DNA of 64,000 nucleotides from Bdellovibrio sp. ArHS (GTDB taxonomy: Bacteria; Bdellovibrionota; Bdellovibrionia; Bdellovibrionales; Bdellovibrionaceae), in contig NZ_JTEV01000015.1 of NCBI RefSeq assembly GCF_000786105.1, forward strand, positions 62,001 through 126,000, in the 5' to 3' direction. The position numbers were made by a program, and so were the translations under genes. Positions 47,424 through 56,273 of this stretch are shown here, piece after piece. Below the pieces are notes generated by a model that worked only from the letters and a program-made list of their open reading frames with translations, had not been told where the DNA came from and did no database searches. Position 1 is the first letter of the stretch. Each line of letters opens with the position of its first letter.

Positions 47424-47454
47424 ATAAAAAAACCAAGCCTTGTGGACTTGGTTT
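47424..47454 (-). terminator. Terminator of tRNA-Asn
   Basis: On the minus strand, an AACCAAG...CTTGGTT stem with a partly paired interior is followed by a run of eight T's and further T's. It lies 28 bases downstream of the tRNA. Confidence 0.85.
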
Positions 47455-47481
47455 CTTGGTCACATTTATTTAAAAAATAAA

Positions 47482-47557
47482 TGGCTCAGAAGGAGGGACT
47501 CGAACCCCCGACCCAGCGGTTAACAGCCGCTTGCTCTACCGACTGAGCTACTTCTGA
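47482..47557 (-). tRNA. tRNA-Asn (GTT)
   Basis: The 76-base cloverleaf has acceptor TCAGAAG/CTTCTGA, discriminator G and encoded CCA. The anticodon loop CTGTTAA gives GTT. The D-arm AGCTCAGTCGGTAGAGC and the T-loop GTTCGAG are standard. Confidence 0.97.
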
Positions 47558-47573
47558 ACTCGGTGAAGAACTA

Positions 47574-47602
47574 TAATTAGGGCTTTGGGCGTTTCTTGTC
47601 AA
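47574..47602 (-). promoter_or_regulatory. Promoter of tRNA-Asn
   Basis: On the minus strand, TTGACA (47602-47597) lies 17 bases before TAATTA (47579-47574), ending ~17 bases upstream of the mature tRNA 5' end. Confidence 0.65.
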
Positions 47603-47615
47603 ACAGAAATCGCGC

Positions 47616-48068
47616 TTAAGGGGACTCCAGCCGCTCCAAAGCCTTGGTTAGCATTGGCGAACTAAAAGGCATCCCTTGGGCTCTAAAAACCGGCACTTTT
47701 TCGTTCTGTTCCAGGATTTTTGACTCTCCAGATGAGGTTAAAGCTATTAGACGCTTTTTATAGGCGGCTTCTTCAACACCCTCCGAGGTGAAACCACCCA
47801 TCATGATTTCACAAACGCCGCTGATTTCTGAAGAACTTGTAAGGGTCTTTTTTAGCTCCCCGGTCAGCGAATAAACCTCAACTTTGACCGTCCCACCCGG
47901 GCACCAGTTCAGGGGCCGGTAGTCGCTGCCAATCAAAACCCCAAGAGCGCTTTGCGGATCGGAAAGTTTTTGTTTGAACTCGCGAGTTTGCAAAGCACGG
48001 ATCGCGTAAAGAACAGCCCCTAAGGAAACAATCATCATCGCGATTTTAAAATAGAAAGAAATCTTCAT
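47616..48068 (-). CDS. Membrane-anchored protein of unknown function (150 aa)
   Basis: This protein has one N-terminal transmembrane helix (~7-25). An extracytoplasmic domain of ~125 residues holds two cysteines (CPGGT, CEIMMGG) that could form a disulfide. Its sequence is mixed alpha/beta with Ser/Thr-rich turns. I recognise no family. It lies between tRNA-Asn and tRNA-Arg on the same strand. Confidence 0.78.
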   Translation of the reverse strand: MKISFYFKIAMMIVSLGAVLYAIRALQTREFKQKLSDPQSALGVLIGSDYRPLNWCPGGTVKVEVYSLTGELKKTLTSSSEISGVCEIMMGGFTSEGVEEAAYKKRLIALTSSGESKILEQNEKVPVFRAQGMPFSSPMLTKALERLESP

Positions 48069-48135
48069 GACGCTACGTTAACTCGGCGAGTTGAAAGAGG
48101 TCTAGTTATAACATGAAGTTTAATGGGAAAGAAAA

Positions 48136-48212
48136 TGGTGCACTCGAGAGGATTCGAACCTCTGACCACATGATTCGTAGTCATGTACTCTATCCAGCTG
48201 AGCTACGAGTGC
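48136..48212 (-). tRNA. tRNA-Arg (ACG)
   Basis: The 77-base cloverleaf has acceptor GCACTCG/CGAGTGC, discriminator A and encoded CCA. The anticodon loop CTACGAA gives ACG, normally read as ICG after deamination. Confidence 0.97.
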
Positions 48213-48229
48213 ACTGTGAAAGAGACGTA

Positions 48230-48258
48230 TAGATAGACTGCGGTCAGGGAAAAATCAA
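48230..48258 (-). promoter_or_regulatory. Promoter of tRNA-Arg
   Basis: On the minus strand, TTGATT (48258-48253) is followed after 17 bases by TATCTA (48235-48230), 17 bases before the tRNA 5' end. Confidence 0.6.
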
Positions 48259-48355
48259 GCATTCTTGCTAAATTTACAAAAAGAATACGGCCAAGTCCTT
48301 GATTAAAGGGCCACCGTATGGCAGTTTGGTTTCTCAGTCGAATTAAACCGACCGC

Positions 48356-48448
48356 GGAAAGGTGGGTGAGTGGCTGAAACCAAGCGTTTGCTAAACGCTC
48401 GTACACTCAAAAGGTGTACCGCGGGTTCAAATCCCGCCCTTTCCGCCA
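48356..48448 (+). tRNA. tRNA-Ser (GCT)
   Basis: The 93-base tRNA has the long variable arm of serine tRNAs, acceptor GGAAAGG/CCTTTCC, discriminator G and encoded CCA. The anticodon loop TTGCTAA gives GCT. A peroxiredoxin gene starts 51 bases downstream. Confidence 0.97.
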
Positions 48449-48499
48449 TTAGTCTCCTGGCTCGCCTAAACTAGGCCGAGAAAGTTTGGTGTTTAATTT

Positions 48500-49069
48500 A
48501 TGCGCCAAAATTTAAATGACTTACCCAAAGATCTTCCTCGACCTACTGATGATGGAAAAACATCGCATCTTACCGGGCTTTCAATTCCGAAAGTTCAACT
48601 ACCATCTACCCATGGCGGACAACTTGATCTGTGGGATGCGTTTCAAAAGCCCACCGTACTATTTATATACCCTCAAGCAGGTAGCCCCTTAGAGCCAGAG
48701 ACAAATCAGGAGCTATGGGACTCTATACCAGGCGCTAGAGGATGCACCCCACAGTCATGTGGCTTTAGGGATTTAATTGGCGAATTTGAGCAATTAGGCA
48801 TTCAGGTCTTCGGCTTAAGTATTCAGGCCCCACTTGTTCAAAAAGAGTTCGTCGAACGGAACCACATTAGCTTTCCGATTTTAAGCGACAATGAATATCT
48901 GCTAACAGAGCAGCTGAATTTGCCGACTTTTGACTTTGCAGGAAGGCGCCTTATCAAACGAATGGCTCTCTTTATTAAAGAAGGAAAAATTCAAAAAGTA
49001 TTCTATCCAGTTTTTCCGCCGGATAAGAATGCTGACGAAGTTCTTCTTTGGCTTGCTTCGCAAAGATAA
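48500..49069 (+). CDS. Peroxiredoxin of the PrxQ/BCP type
   Basis: This 189-aa thioredoxin-fold protein has the PrxQ-like active site GARGCTPQSCGFRD: a peroxidatic Cys and a second Cys five residues later that can form the intramolecular disulfide. It contains GLSIQAPLVQKEFVE and FPILSDN, as in BCP proteins. It would reduce peroxides with thiol donors. There is no signal peptide. It is monocistronic and has a weak ribosome site. Its coding composition is more AT-rich than most neighbours. Confidence 0.85.
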   Translation: MRQNLNDLPKDLPRPTDDGKTSHLTGLSIPKVQLPSTHGGQLDLWDAFQKPTVLFIYPQAGSPLEPETNQELWDSIPGARGCTPQSCGFRDLIGEFEQLGIQVFGLSIQAPLVQKEFVERNHISFPILSDNEYLLTEQLNLPTFDFAGRRLIKRMALFIKEGKIQKVFYPVFPPDKNADEVLLWLASQR

Positions 49070-49280
49070 GTATTCGGTCTTAATAACTTGGGATTGGCGA
49101 AGTTTCGATGTCTCGAAATGTCTTCGCAATTACTGATGCCAAGGCCTGTTGCGAAAGTGTTTCGATTTCTACTGGCACAATAGAACCAGATTCGATCTAA
49201 CCAGCAAAAGACAGGCGCTCAGCCATCCACCATATCTTATCCTTTTGCTCCTGCAAAAAATCCTCTGCATACTTGTCAGT

Positions 49281-49775
49281 ATGGCAACAGCAGGAACGAA
49301 ACTCTCATTTCAAGCGAAGTTAGAAAATTGGGCTGAAGGGATGGACTATTGTGCCATCGCCGTGCCTTCGAAAATTACCAAAGCATTGGGAACCAAAAAA
49401 GCTGTTCTCGTTATGGCTTCTTTAAACGGCGGCGAGCCATTCCAAGTCAGTCTTTTTCCTGCGGGCGGAGGAAAACATTTTATTCGAGTGCGCGCAAAAG
49501 TCCGAAAGCAAGCGGATCTTCATGAAGGAGATCGAGTCAAAGTTCAGATCACCGTCTTGGATAGAGCCGATGTGGATCTTCCCCAAGACCTGGTTGCCGC
49601 ACTTAAAGCTGAGGGAGCGTTGAAGGATTTCAACGGCCTCACGCCCGGCAAAAAGAATTACGCCGTCAGAAAAATCAACGATGTCGCCAAGCCCGAGACT
49701 AGAAAAAAACGTATTGCCGAAGCCGTCGAACTTGCGTTGCGGGAAAGCGAAAGAAAAAGAGACCGGCCAAAATAG
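49281..49775 (+). CDS. YdeI/DUF1905-like protein
   Basis: The start at 49281 gives 164 aa. The first ~95 residues form a DUF1905-like beta domain (GTKLSFQAKLENWAEGMDYCAIAVPSKI ... DRVKVQITVLDRADVDLPQDL). The C-terminal part is helical and basic (YAVRKINDVAKPETRKKRIAEAVE), like the YdeI/OmpD-associated ('bacteriocin-protection') family. The cellular role is unclear. It is convergent with the Na/Pi symporter gene at 19 bases. Confidence 0.85.
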   Translation: MATAGTKLSFQAKLENWAEGMDYCAIAVPSKITKALGTKKAVLVMASLNGGEPFQVSLFPAGGGKHFIRVRAKVRKQADLHEGDRVKVQITVLDRADVDLPQDLVAALKAEGALKDFNGLTPGKKNYAVRKINDVAKPETRKKRIAEAVELALRESERKRDRPK

Positions 49776-49794
49776 TTTTTATTCTGTATCGTTT

Positions 49795-50754
49795 CTAGAG
49801 TTTCAAATCTGATTTTTGCGCTTGTTTAAAGATCTTATCCATGACTTCCGTGAAGGGTCTTAGCAAGGTGAGAAAAATACTGACCAGACAGATATTAAAT
49901 CCCAAATGAGCAATGGCTACGACGAGCAGATCATTAGGAGCTAACGCCATCACCGCGCTCGTGAATACGTCGATAAATGGATACAACAAGATAACACCAA
50001 GAGTATTGATAATTGTGTTGGACCACGCCGCCTTTTTTGCTTCCCAATTCATGGCATATGTCGCGTAGAGACCTGTTACCGTAGTACCAATGTTGGCACC
50101 TAGAACGATGGGAATGGAAGCCTCAGGCGAGATTAAATCCTGTTGCACGAAGATAATGGCCAAACCCGTAACGACCGTGCTTGATTGCATAAGTGCAGTC
50201 AGCAAAGTTCCAGCCAAAATGCCTTTTAGCGGGGTATTCGTATAAAGCAAAAAGTCGGCAAGATATTGCGATTGCCTCAATGGTTGCAAAGAGCTGCTGA
50301 CCAAGTCCAAGCTAAAAAAGATAAACCCAAAGTAGAATAAAGCCTTACCGAAAATTTTCGCTCGCCAAGGAAGAACCGCCAGCAAGCTTCCCAAGACAAT
50401 AAACACGGGGCCTATGCCGGTAAGTTTAAAAGAAACCATCCAAGCCGTTAGCGTCGTTCCTATATGTGAACCCAACATCACCGCGACGGCTCCAGGAAAA
50501 GAAAGCATTCCACTGTCCACTAAAGAGACTGCCAAAATAGAAACAGCGGTGCTGGATTGAATCGTCGCCGTGCTAAACAATCCCACCAAAAACGACATAA
50601 AGCGGTTTGCAGTCAGTTTTCTAATCGTGGATTCAAGCTTATTTCCCGCTTTTTGTTTCAGTTCGTTACTAAAGGCTGAAAGACCGTAAAGAAATAGAAT
50701 GATGGCGCTCACGATCGAAAAAATAATCTGCTGTTGTTCAAAAAATCTAATCAT
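49795..50754 (-). CDS. Na+/phosphate symporter family protein (NptA-like)
   Basis: This is a 319-aa PNaS-family transporter with about eight to nine helices. The two inverted repeats each carry the QSST signature (ATIQSSTAVS and ALMQSSTVVTG) followed by GSHIGTTLTAW and GANIGTTVTGL. The length corresponds to the membrane domain only, without the C-terminal PhoU-like part found in many relatives. Phosphate uptake is likely; the substrate is not proven. It is monocistronic. Confidence 0.92.
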   Translation of the reverse strand: MIRFFEQQQIIFSIVSAIILFLYGLSAFSNELKQKAGNKLESTIRKLTANRFMSFLVGLFSTATIQSSTAVSILAVSLVDSGMLSFPGAVAVMLGSHIGTTLTAWMVSFKLTGIGPVFIVLGSLLAVLPWRAKIFGKALFYFGFIFFSLDLVSSSLQPLRQSQYLADFLLYTNTPLKGILAGTLLTALMQSSTVVTGLAIIFVQQDLISPEASIPIVLGANIGTTVTGLYATYAMNWEAKKAAWSNTIINTLGVILLYPFIDVFTSAVMALAPNDLLVVAIAHLGFNICLVSIFLTLLRPFTEVMDKIFKQAQKSDLKL

Positions 50755-50897
50755 CTTATCGCCTTTGTCAGTCCAATATACAGAGCTATACTCAGGGAGT
50801 CACTAGCTTCGAGCTGGCCGCAGGCACGCCCTTTAAAGAAATTTCAAATTAGCTAATCCGCTTCATAATGGACCGCTTTCCGTTTATATACCGACTC

Positions 50898-51107
50898 ATG
50901 GACGAACAACGTTTTATCGATATCGAAACAAAATTGGCTCATCAGGAAATGATCGTGGAAGAACTTAACCAAGTTCTTTATCAACAGCAAAAAACCATCG
51001 ATCAATTAGAAAAGCTGGTTCAGGGATTAACTAAGAAAATGAAGGAGCTTGTCACCGATGAAAGCGGCCTTGAGATTCGTGGTCATGAAAAGCCGCCTCA
51101 TTATTAA
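50898..51107 (+). CDS. slyX: SlyX family protein
   Basis: This 69-residue coiled-coil protein shows IETKLAHQEMIVEELNQVLY and the conserved C-terminal PPHY of SlyX. ATG 50898 matches the family start; an in-frame ATG at 50868 adds 10 residues. Neither has a good ribosome site. The function of SlyX is unknown. It ends 3 bases before the convergent queF stop. Confidence 0.85.
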   Translation: MDEQRFIDIETKLAHQEMIVEELNQVLYQQQKTIDQLEKLVQGLTKKMKELVTDESGLEIRGHEKPPHY

Positions 51108-51110
51108 ACG

Positions 51111-51623
51111 CTAATACAGCTTTGAAAGCTCCATGGAGTACTTCCCTGGAGCGTACTCACTCAATCGCTTCTTATAAAGTTCCTGGAAGAACTTGTCCTT
51201 AACCGCGTAACTGGCGTAAGGATAAATAGCGATGCCTCCACGTGGAGTAAACTCCCCAACCACCTCGATATATTTCGGCTTCATCAAAGCGACCAGATCG
51301 TCACAAATCGTCTGCACGCAATCTTCATGAAAATCACCATGGTTGCGGAAGCTGAAAAGATAAAGCTTCAAGGATTTTGATTCGACCATCTTCTTATCAG
51401 CAATGTAGTTTACAAAGATTTTGGCAAAGTCGGGCTGACGGGTTTTAGGACACAACGAAGTGAACTCGGTGCATACAAATGTGGTCCACGCAATCTTGCC
51501 TGGATTTTTATTATCGAAGGCTTCCAAAATCTCGGGAGCATAAGTCTCTGGATATTGGGTTTGGTTTTCACCTAAAGCGAAATGAGCTAATTCTTTTGCG
51601 TCTCTGCCGGTTTTCTTTTTCAT
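51111..51623 (-). CDS. queF: preQ0 reductase QueF (7-cyano-7-deazaguanine reductase)
   Basis: This enzyme reduces preQ0 to preQ1 in queuosine synthesis, using NADPH. At 170 aa it is the short (unimodular) type. The catalytic region FTSLCPKTRQPDFA holds nucleophile Cys58 and Asp65. The NADPH-binding motif is ESKSLKLYLFSFRNHGDFHED. It lies 40 bases downstream of the secreted-protein trio on the same strand. No preQ1 riboswitch-like sequence was noticed before it. Confidence 0.96.
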   Translation of the reverse strand: MKKKTGRDAKELAHFALGENQTQYPETYAPEILEAFDNKNPGKIAWTTFVCTEFTSLCPKTRQPDFAKIFVNYIADKKMVESKSLKLYLFSFRNHGDFHEDCVQTICDDLVALMKPKYIEVVGEFTPRGGIAIYPYASYAVKDKFFQELYKKRLSEYAPGKYSMELSKLY

Positions 51624-51663
51624 AGGCGCCTTTTTATTTCAATGAATAGGGATTAGCAATGCC

Positions 51664-52149
51664 TTACTTCTTTTTGGCTCTGGTTGCGGAGGATTTTTCA
51701 GCTTTCCCGCTACAAGCCTCTTCCTTTACGAGCTTCAAACCCGAGTCCATGTCTGGATGGAGGGGGTCCGGGACTCTTTCTTTAATATCATCCCTCATAA
51801 AGCGGGCCGTATAGGGTTTATCTTCCGACGTCAGCTCTTTGATCTCTTCGGCGGTTTTCAACGAAGCTATCTGACCTCGATAGTTTTTAACGGGCTCAAA
51901 AAGCTTTCCCTTCAAAGTCACGGCCGTATTTTTATAGACACTGGCGATCTCGGCCAAATCCGGAGGCAACGTTAAAACCGTTTCGCTCATGGAGCCTTCA
52001 TACAATTTAAGTACGGGTCGCCCTTCAACTTCCTTGATAACGCCTTTAAATTCGTATTCGCCGCATTTAAATTTTTCGTCTGCTTGGACTAGACCCGGCA
52101 GACTTAAAATCCACATCATCAACAGAGTTTTCCACAGGTGTTTTTTCAT
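51664..52149 (-). CDS. Small secreted protein, third gene of the metacaspase-like trio
   Basis: A signal peptide (ending VQAD) is followed by a ~60-residue beta-rich part (KCGEYEFKGVIKEVEGRPVLKLYEG), OB-fold- or DUF4431-like in feel. A basic C-terminal tail follows. Two cysteines (29, ~148) may pair. The start overlaps the peptidase-gene stop (ATGA), so it is coupled. The partner function, for example as an inhibitor or chaperone of the peptidase, is only a guess. Confidence 0.78.
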   Translation of the reverse strand: MKKHLWKTLLMMWILSLPGLVQADEKFKCGEYEFKGVIKEVEGRPVLKLYEGSMSETVLTLPPDLAEIASVYKNTAVTLKGKLFEPVKNYRGQIASLKTAEEIKELTSEDKPYTARFMRDDIKERVPDPLHPDMDSGLKLVKEEACSGKAEKSSATRAKKK

Positions 52150-53483
52150 AACTTAAAGTCCTTGCACGGATTCTCTTTTTTGCTTTCTGCAGAGTAGATT
52201 CTATAAAGCTCATCGTAAACTTCTCGCTCCGCTTTTGCGACCTTCATCGCCTTTTCCTGCAAACTCGTATCATTTTTAAAACTTGCGCGAAGTGCTTCCC
52301 ATTTTTTAAATGCGGCACTGTTAATGTAATTCTGATAAGATGCCAATTCCGCCGCCTCTTTGGCGTTAAGACCTTGTGCCTTTTTCTTTGCCGAAAGAAC
52401 AGTCACGCCAGAAATAAACTGCTCCTTGGTTCCGCACATTCTCGCATTCAGTACATTCACGCACTCGGGTTTGTTGAGCTCTTCGGCCTGCTTGTGCGCC
52501 GTCGCCAACCTGGCTCGAGTGATGTTGTAGTCATCCAAGGCTTCTTTCATATTGTCGATGACTGGCTGATTCTTGCTTTTTTCAAATCCAAGATGAATAC
52601 GCGCGTGCTTGTAGTAGCTTTGAAAACCGCCCGTTTTATCAATTTCGATAAGATCATTCACAAGACGTAAATACGTAAGTGAGGCTGTGCCATAACAAGA
52701 GACTTCATTGGGTGAAGACTCGTAGAGCTGATCCGCATCTAACAGGGCTCCCTTTAAAAACTTTGTTGCATTATACGCGCGTCGACCCGCATCGCTAGAA
52801 ATTTGTGGAGTTCCTAAAACCACCGCTTGGGGATCTCTTCGGCTGGCCAAAAAGGCATCTTCTAAAGAATTTCCCTTCGTTAAAAGCTGGCCAAACTTAT
52901 CGCCAGAAATATTCCACGAGACACCTTCGCCGCCCATAGAAACCACACAAGTTTTATCAGATCCCAGTGCTGTCACAGGGCCCGAGTGGCAAGACATATC
53001 AACAATGCCCAATCGCACCCCTTTGGCCTCGGCCAAATCGCGCAGAGCTTTCAATTCATCCATATTGAAGTCATCATCTGTCGTCGTCACGCTATGGGTG
53101 CGCTGACCTTCCTTTTGTTTCACTCCGTGCGTGGCGACTGTAATTAAAAGTTGATCGCCAGATTTTAGATCGCCTTTTTGAATTCGTTGTTTAAGTGATG
53201 CGATTTCAGCATTCATGTTCTTGGCGGTCATTGGTTTATTTTTCCCTTTGAACATGTCTTGAGCCAGGGCTTCAGAGATATGATGTCCACCGTCAAAATA
53301 TGAACGAGCCGTCCAGCCACTTCCTTGCTTAAAAGGCGCGAAGTTTCCATAGGTGGAATCAAAAATCGTAGTCTGTCCGTCGGGTTCTCCGCCGCCGCCA
53401 AAAAACACAATTTCCTTTTTTGCCCAGGCCGAGAATGAAATCGCCGTTACAAAAAATACGCCTGCGATTTTTTTACTCAACAT
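52146..53483 (-). CDS. Exported caspase-like (clan CD, metacaspase-type) cysteine peptidase
   Basis: This is a 445-aa protein with a signal peptide (residues 1-21). A caspase-fold core follows: beta-strand QLLITVATHG with catalytic-type His119, then LGIVDMSCHSG with Cys165, matching the D-x-C-H-S-G box of metacaspases. An acidic D-rich loop (TTTDDDFN) lies between them. The C-terminal ~200 residues are helical, with paired cysteines. Proteolytic activity is inferred. The start overlaps the lipoprotein gene by 11 bases. Confidence 0.8.
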   Translation of the reverse strand: MLSKKIAGVFFVTAISFSAWAKKEIVFFGGGGEPDGQTTIFDSTYGNFAPFKQGSGWTARSYFDGGHHISEALAQDMFKGKNKPMTAKNMNAEIASLKQRIQKGDLKSGDQLLITVATHGVKQKEGQRTHSVTTTDDDFNMDELKALRDLAEAKGVRLGIVDMSCHSGPVTALGSDKTCVVSMGGEGVSWNISGDKFGQLLTKGNSLEDAFLASRRDPQAVVLGTPQISSDAGRRAYNATKFLKGALLDADQLYESSPNEVSCYGTASLTYLRLVNDLIEIDKTGGFQSYYKHARIHLGFEKSKNQPVIDNMKEALDDYNITRARLATAHKQAEELNKPECVNVLNARMCGTKEQFISGVTVLSAKKKAQGLNAKEAAELASYQNYINSAAFKKWEALRASFKNDTSLQEKAMKVAKAEREVYDELYRIYSAESKKENPCKDFKL

Positions 53484-55509
53484 CCCTCACTCCTGAATAC
53501 CGCGCTAACCAATAGGCATACAGATAATCTATGCCGGCCGACTCTACACCGCGACTGTGAGACTGGCTGTAAGCGAAGGCAGAGTCCTTCCAAAGAAACC
53601 CACTGGAAAAAGCGCCTAACTCAAATGCGGGATAACTGTAAAGACCCTGATAGAAATAGGAAACGGGCGGCTCTGGTTTTTTAGCGGCCTTCCAAAAAAG
53701 TCTTGGAATCGGTGACATACACCAATCGGGACGTAATGAATGATCAATGCTGACGTCTATGTTCGGACGAGGATAAGGAATTTCACGCAGTCCCCACGCA
53801 GATTCTTTCAACGCTTCGGTGAACCGAGCCTCACTGCTTTCTTTGCGGAAGTTTCCGCCGCGTGTGCCGTGCTTGTAGGCGAAGCCATAGGCTCCGATCG
53901 TCAACAAGTGACGGCGAGCCGGTTCATAGGTGACCCAGGCGTCCATCAGCCGTTCGCGCATTTTGTCGCGAAGCTGCGCTTCTTTAAGAAGGTCCGCAAT
54001 CATAATATCGGTCACATCGCCGACCATACTAAGATTAATTCCGCTCCAGTCTGCAGAGCCGTGCCAATAAAATGTCGTATCGAAATTCAAACCAGCTTTG
54101 ACCTTAATATGATTAAAAGAATTTAGATAACGTTCTTTAAACGAAGAATCTCCAGTGAAAAGAGCTGCCAAACCCAAAGCGGCGGGTCTGTTCTGCTGCT
54201 TTTCTGACATAATTCTTAGATCGATTAGGCGACGGGCTTTTTCACGAAGCTCGGTCCAAATTTCGGTATCTGTGACGGGAATAACAAGGCTTGCCCAAAG
54301 AAAACCATGCGTGATCCCTTTCACCATGTCGTTGTTGCCACCCTCAAGCCAGATTAAATTTGCGAATTTTCCCGTTCCGCGATGCCACTTATCAGGAATG
54401 GCGCGCTGAGGGTTGTACAAGGCAAGCGTACGGGCAAACTCTTTGTTGTCGCCCGTAATTTCCATTAAAGTCATAAGACCCTTCACGGATTTGCGCACGT
54501 TTCGCAATGCCTCGGAGTCTTTTGTGTTAAGGTAACGCATCGCCTGCGACGCCACATACATTCCCGTCCACAAAGCAGAATCGCCATCGGCCTCGTAGGA
54601 TACGAGTCTTCCCTGATCATCCAGTGCCGCATATGAGACCATGCCGGCTTCATTTATGTGGAAGTCCTTGGCATTCTTGTCGTAACCTTGGGCTTTATCC
54701 GTTAATGTCGGCGCATAGGCGTTTCGCTTTACGACCGCCTCGGTAATGCTGATGTCGTCGGTGACTTTGTTCGTAACACGAATAATGTCTTTATTGTTTC
54801 TATAAAATTCAAAATCCGTTGGATCAAATACGACATAAGGATGTTCATCCTTGAACTCGGGGCGATTCCGATAAGACCTTACCAAAGAGTCTTTCTCATA
54901 ACCGATGTCCATCTTGAAAATCTTAATTATTCCTCGAACGGCCAAAGGAATATTTTTTCCTTTAGCATCCAGATTCCGTCGTTCGTTGACCCACAGGGGA
55001 CGCGCTTCAAGACTTCTGCGCGTCGTTATCCACTCGGAATATTCTGATTCTTTTTTATCACTGAATTTCGTCGCTAGACCGGCCGGGGAAGTCACAAACC
55101 GGGACAGAACATTCACAGGTCCGCGAAACTCAGAAGGATCTCTTTTCAAACTTCCTAATTTTGTTATAAAGTCCGCTCTCTTAATATCATAGGAAATGGT
55201 TAAAGAGCTTTCGTTAGCGACTGCTTTTCCAGTCCATACTTCTTGAACTCGAAGACCATCAAAGAAATAGTTTATGTATGTCACGACTCGCACGACATTG
55301 AAGGTGCCGTCGTTGGACTTGCGCAGTTCAAGCTCACCATTATAGGGGCCGCGGGTTGAAGATGTTCCCTGAAGAAACCAGATTCCTTCCATCCCTCCAG
55401 AAGCCTGCAGAGACGCAATATCGCGAGGAAGACGTTTTTCTTTGTGAGTGCATGAACCAAAGACAACAACGCTCAAAAATAGAAAGAGGAATGAACTCAA
55501 TAATTTCAT
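53473..55509 (-). CDS. Large lipoprotein of unknown function, first gene of the trio
   Basis: The signal peptide has a lipobox (VFGSC, Cys20). The ~660-residue mature part starts with a beta-rich region (GMEGIWFLQGTSSTRGPYNGELELRKS). A large helical region with many Trp/His/Tyr follows, possibly an (alpha/alpha) barrel (GDSALWTGMYVASQAMRYL, GITHGFLWASLVIP, FYWHGSADWSGINLS). Such toroids occur in glycan-active enzymes, but I see no assignable family. It is coupled to the caspase-like peptidase gene. Confidence 0.82.
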   Translation of the reverse strand: MKLLSSFLFLFLSVVVFGSCTHKEKRLPRDIASLQASGGMEGIWFLQGTSSTRGPYNGELELRKSNDGTFNVVRVVTYINYFFDGLRVQEVWTGKAVANESSLTISYDIKRADFITKLGSLKRDPSEFRGPVNVLSRFVTSPAGLATKFSDKKESEYSEWITTRRSLEARPLWVNERRNLDAKGKNIPLAVRGIIKIFKMDIGYEKDSLVRSYRNRPEFKDEHPYVVFDPTDFEFYRNNKDIIRVTNKVTDDISITEAVVKRNAYAPTLTDKAQGYDKNAKDFHINEAGMVSYAALDDQGRLVSYEADGDSALWTGMYVASQAMRYLNTKDSEALRNVRKSVKGLMTLMEITGDNKEFARTLALYNPQRAIPDKWHRGTGKFANLIWLEGGNNDMVKGITHGFLWASLVIPVTDTEIWTELREKARRLIDLRIMSEKQQNRPAALGLAALFTGDSSFKERYLNSFNHIKVKAGLNFDTTFYWHGSADWSGINLSMVGDVTDIMIADLLKEAQLRDKMRERLMDAWVTYEPARRHLLTIGAYGFAYKHGTRGGNFRKESSEARFTEALKESAWGLREIPYPRPNIDVSIDHSLRPDWCMSPIPRLFWKAAKKPEPPVSYFYQGLYSYPAFELGAFSSGFLWKDSAFAYSQSHSRGVESAGIDYLYAYWLARYSGVRDVE

Positions 55510-55569
55510 TCCTCTATTGTCTCTAAACTAAGGTGAGGGCAGGAGTCCTGAAAGAACTATTCCTCGTCT

Positions 55570-56037
55570 TTAGTACGGCACTTTATCTGCTTTTATTTGC
55601 CACTCTTTAAAGACGGCCAAGGCTTCTTGGTGAGCGCATTGCTCCATAGGCACTTTACGATCTGAAATTGCCTTCGGGATTTCTTCATAAATGAAGTCAT
55701 CATCGAAGTTAATGTCTGCAGCATCTTTTCTTGTGTTGGCATAATAGATTTTGCTAATGCGGGCCCAGTAGATTGCTGAAAGGCACATAGGGCACGGTTC
55801 GCAACTTGTGTAAATTTCTGCGCCTTCAAGGCTGAAGTTCTTTGCGCTTTCACAAGCGTTGCGGATGGCAACGACTTCGGCGTGGGCAGTAGGGTCGTTT
55901 GACGAAGTGACTTTATTCCAGCCCTCCCCAATAACTTTCCCATCTTTGACGATCACCGCTCCGAAGGGTCCTCCAGCGCCGGCCTGCATGTTTTTTCTAG
56001 AGAGCTCAATGGCTCTTAGCATGAATTGCTTTTCCAT
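55570..56037 (-). CDS. guaD: Nucleoside/base deaminase, guanine-deaminase-like
   Basis: This zinc deaminase of the CDA fold has 155 aa. The zinc site is H52-A-E54 (TAHAEVVAIRNA) plus PCPMC (Cys82, Cys85). The C-terminal part (YWARISKIYYANTRKDAADINFDDDFIYEEI) matches the short GuaD-type guanine deaminases better than the tRNA adenosine deaminase TadA. It would convert guanine to xanthine, in line with purine salvage during predation. It is monocistronic. Confidence 0.85.
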   Translation of the reverse strand: MEKQFMLRAIELSRKNMQAGAGGPFGAVIVKDGKVIGEGWNKVTSSNDPTAHAEVVAIRNACESAKNFSLEGAEIYTSCEPCPMCLSAIYWARISKIYYANTRKDAADINFDDDFIYEEIPKAISDRKVPMEQCAHQEALAVFKEWQIKADKVPY

Positions 56038-56118
56038 AGGGAACCCATACTGTCGGGAGTTGTGAAATTAGTCAACTCCCTGAACTTTTAGACTTATTCA
56101 TGTTTGGGTTAGCTTTTA

Positions 56119-56133
56119 CTTCCACGGTGGAAG
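56119..56133. repeat. Palindrome CTTCCAC-G-GTGGAAG
   Basis: A 7-1-7 perfect inverted repeat in the 236-base gap between the deaminase and the collagen-like lipoprotein gene. It is probably an operator; no T-run follows. Confidence 0.4.
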
Positions 56134-56205
56134 CGTGTTTCGACTACCGCAGTCATTTTGACCCAAAGCGGCTGGCAAATTCCTTTTCACCAGTGAAGTT
56201 AATAC

Positions 56206-56224
56206 CTGTCAAAAATTCTGACAG
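56206..56224. repeat. Inverted repeat CTGTCA-N7-TGACAG
   Basis: A 6-7-6 perfect inverted repeat about 50 bases before the start of the collagen-like lipoprotein gene, where a promoter is expected. It is a regulator-binding candidate. Confidence 0.4.
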
Positions 56225-56273
56225 TAGAAATATACACGAACTTTGATTTATAACTCTTCGGCGAGGGGATCTT

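Noticed and set aside
47482-48448. tRNA cluster as a possible phage or island attachment site
   Set aside because: No integrase, transposase or duplicated tRNA 3' end was seen, and the flanking genes are ordinary.
48930-49136. A 68-codon frame overlapping the end of the peroxiredoxin gene
   Set aside because: It is out of frame with a well-supported gene and has no ribosome site or recognisable product.
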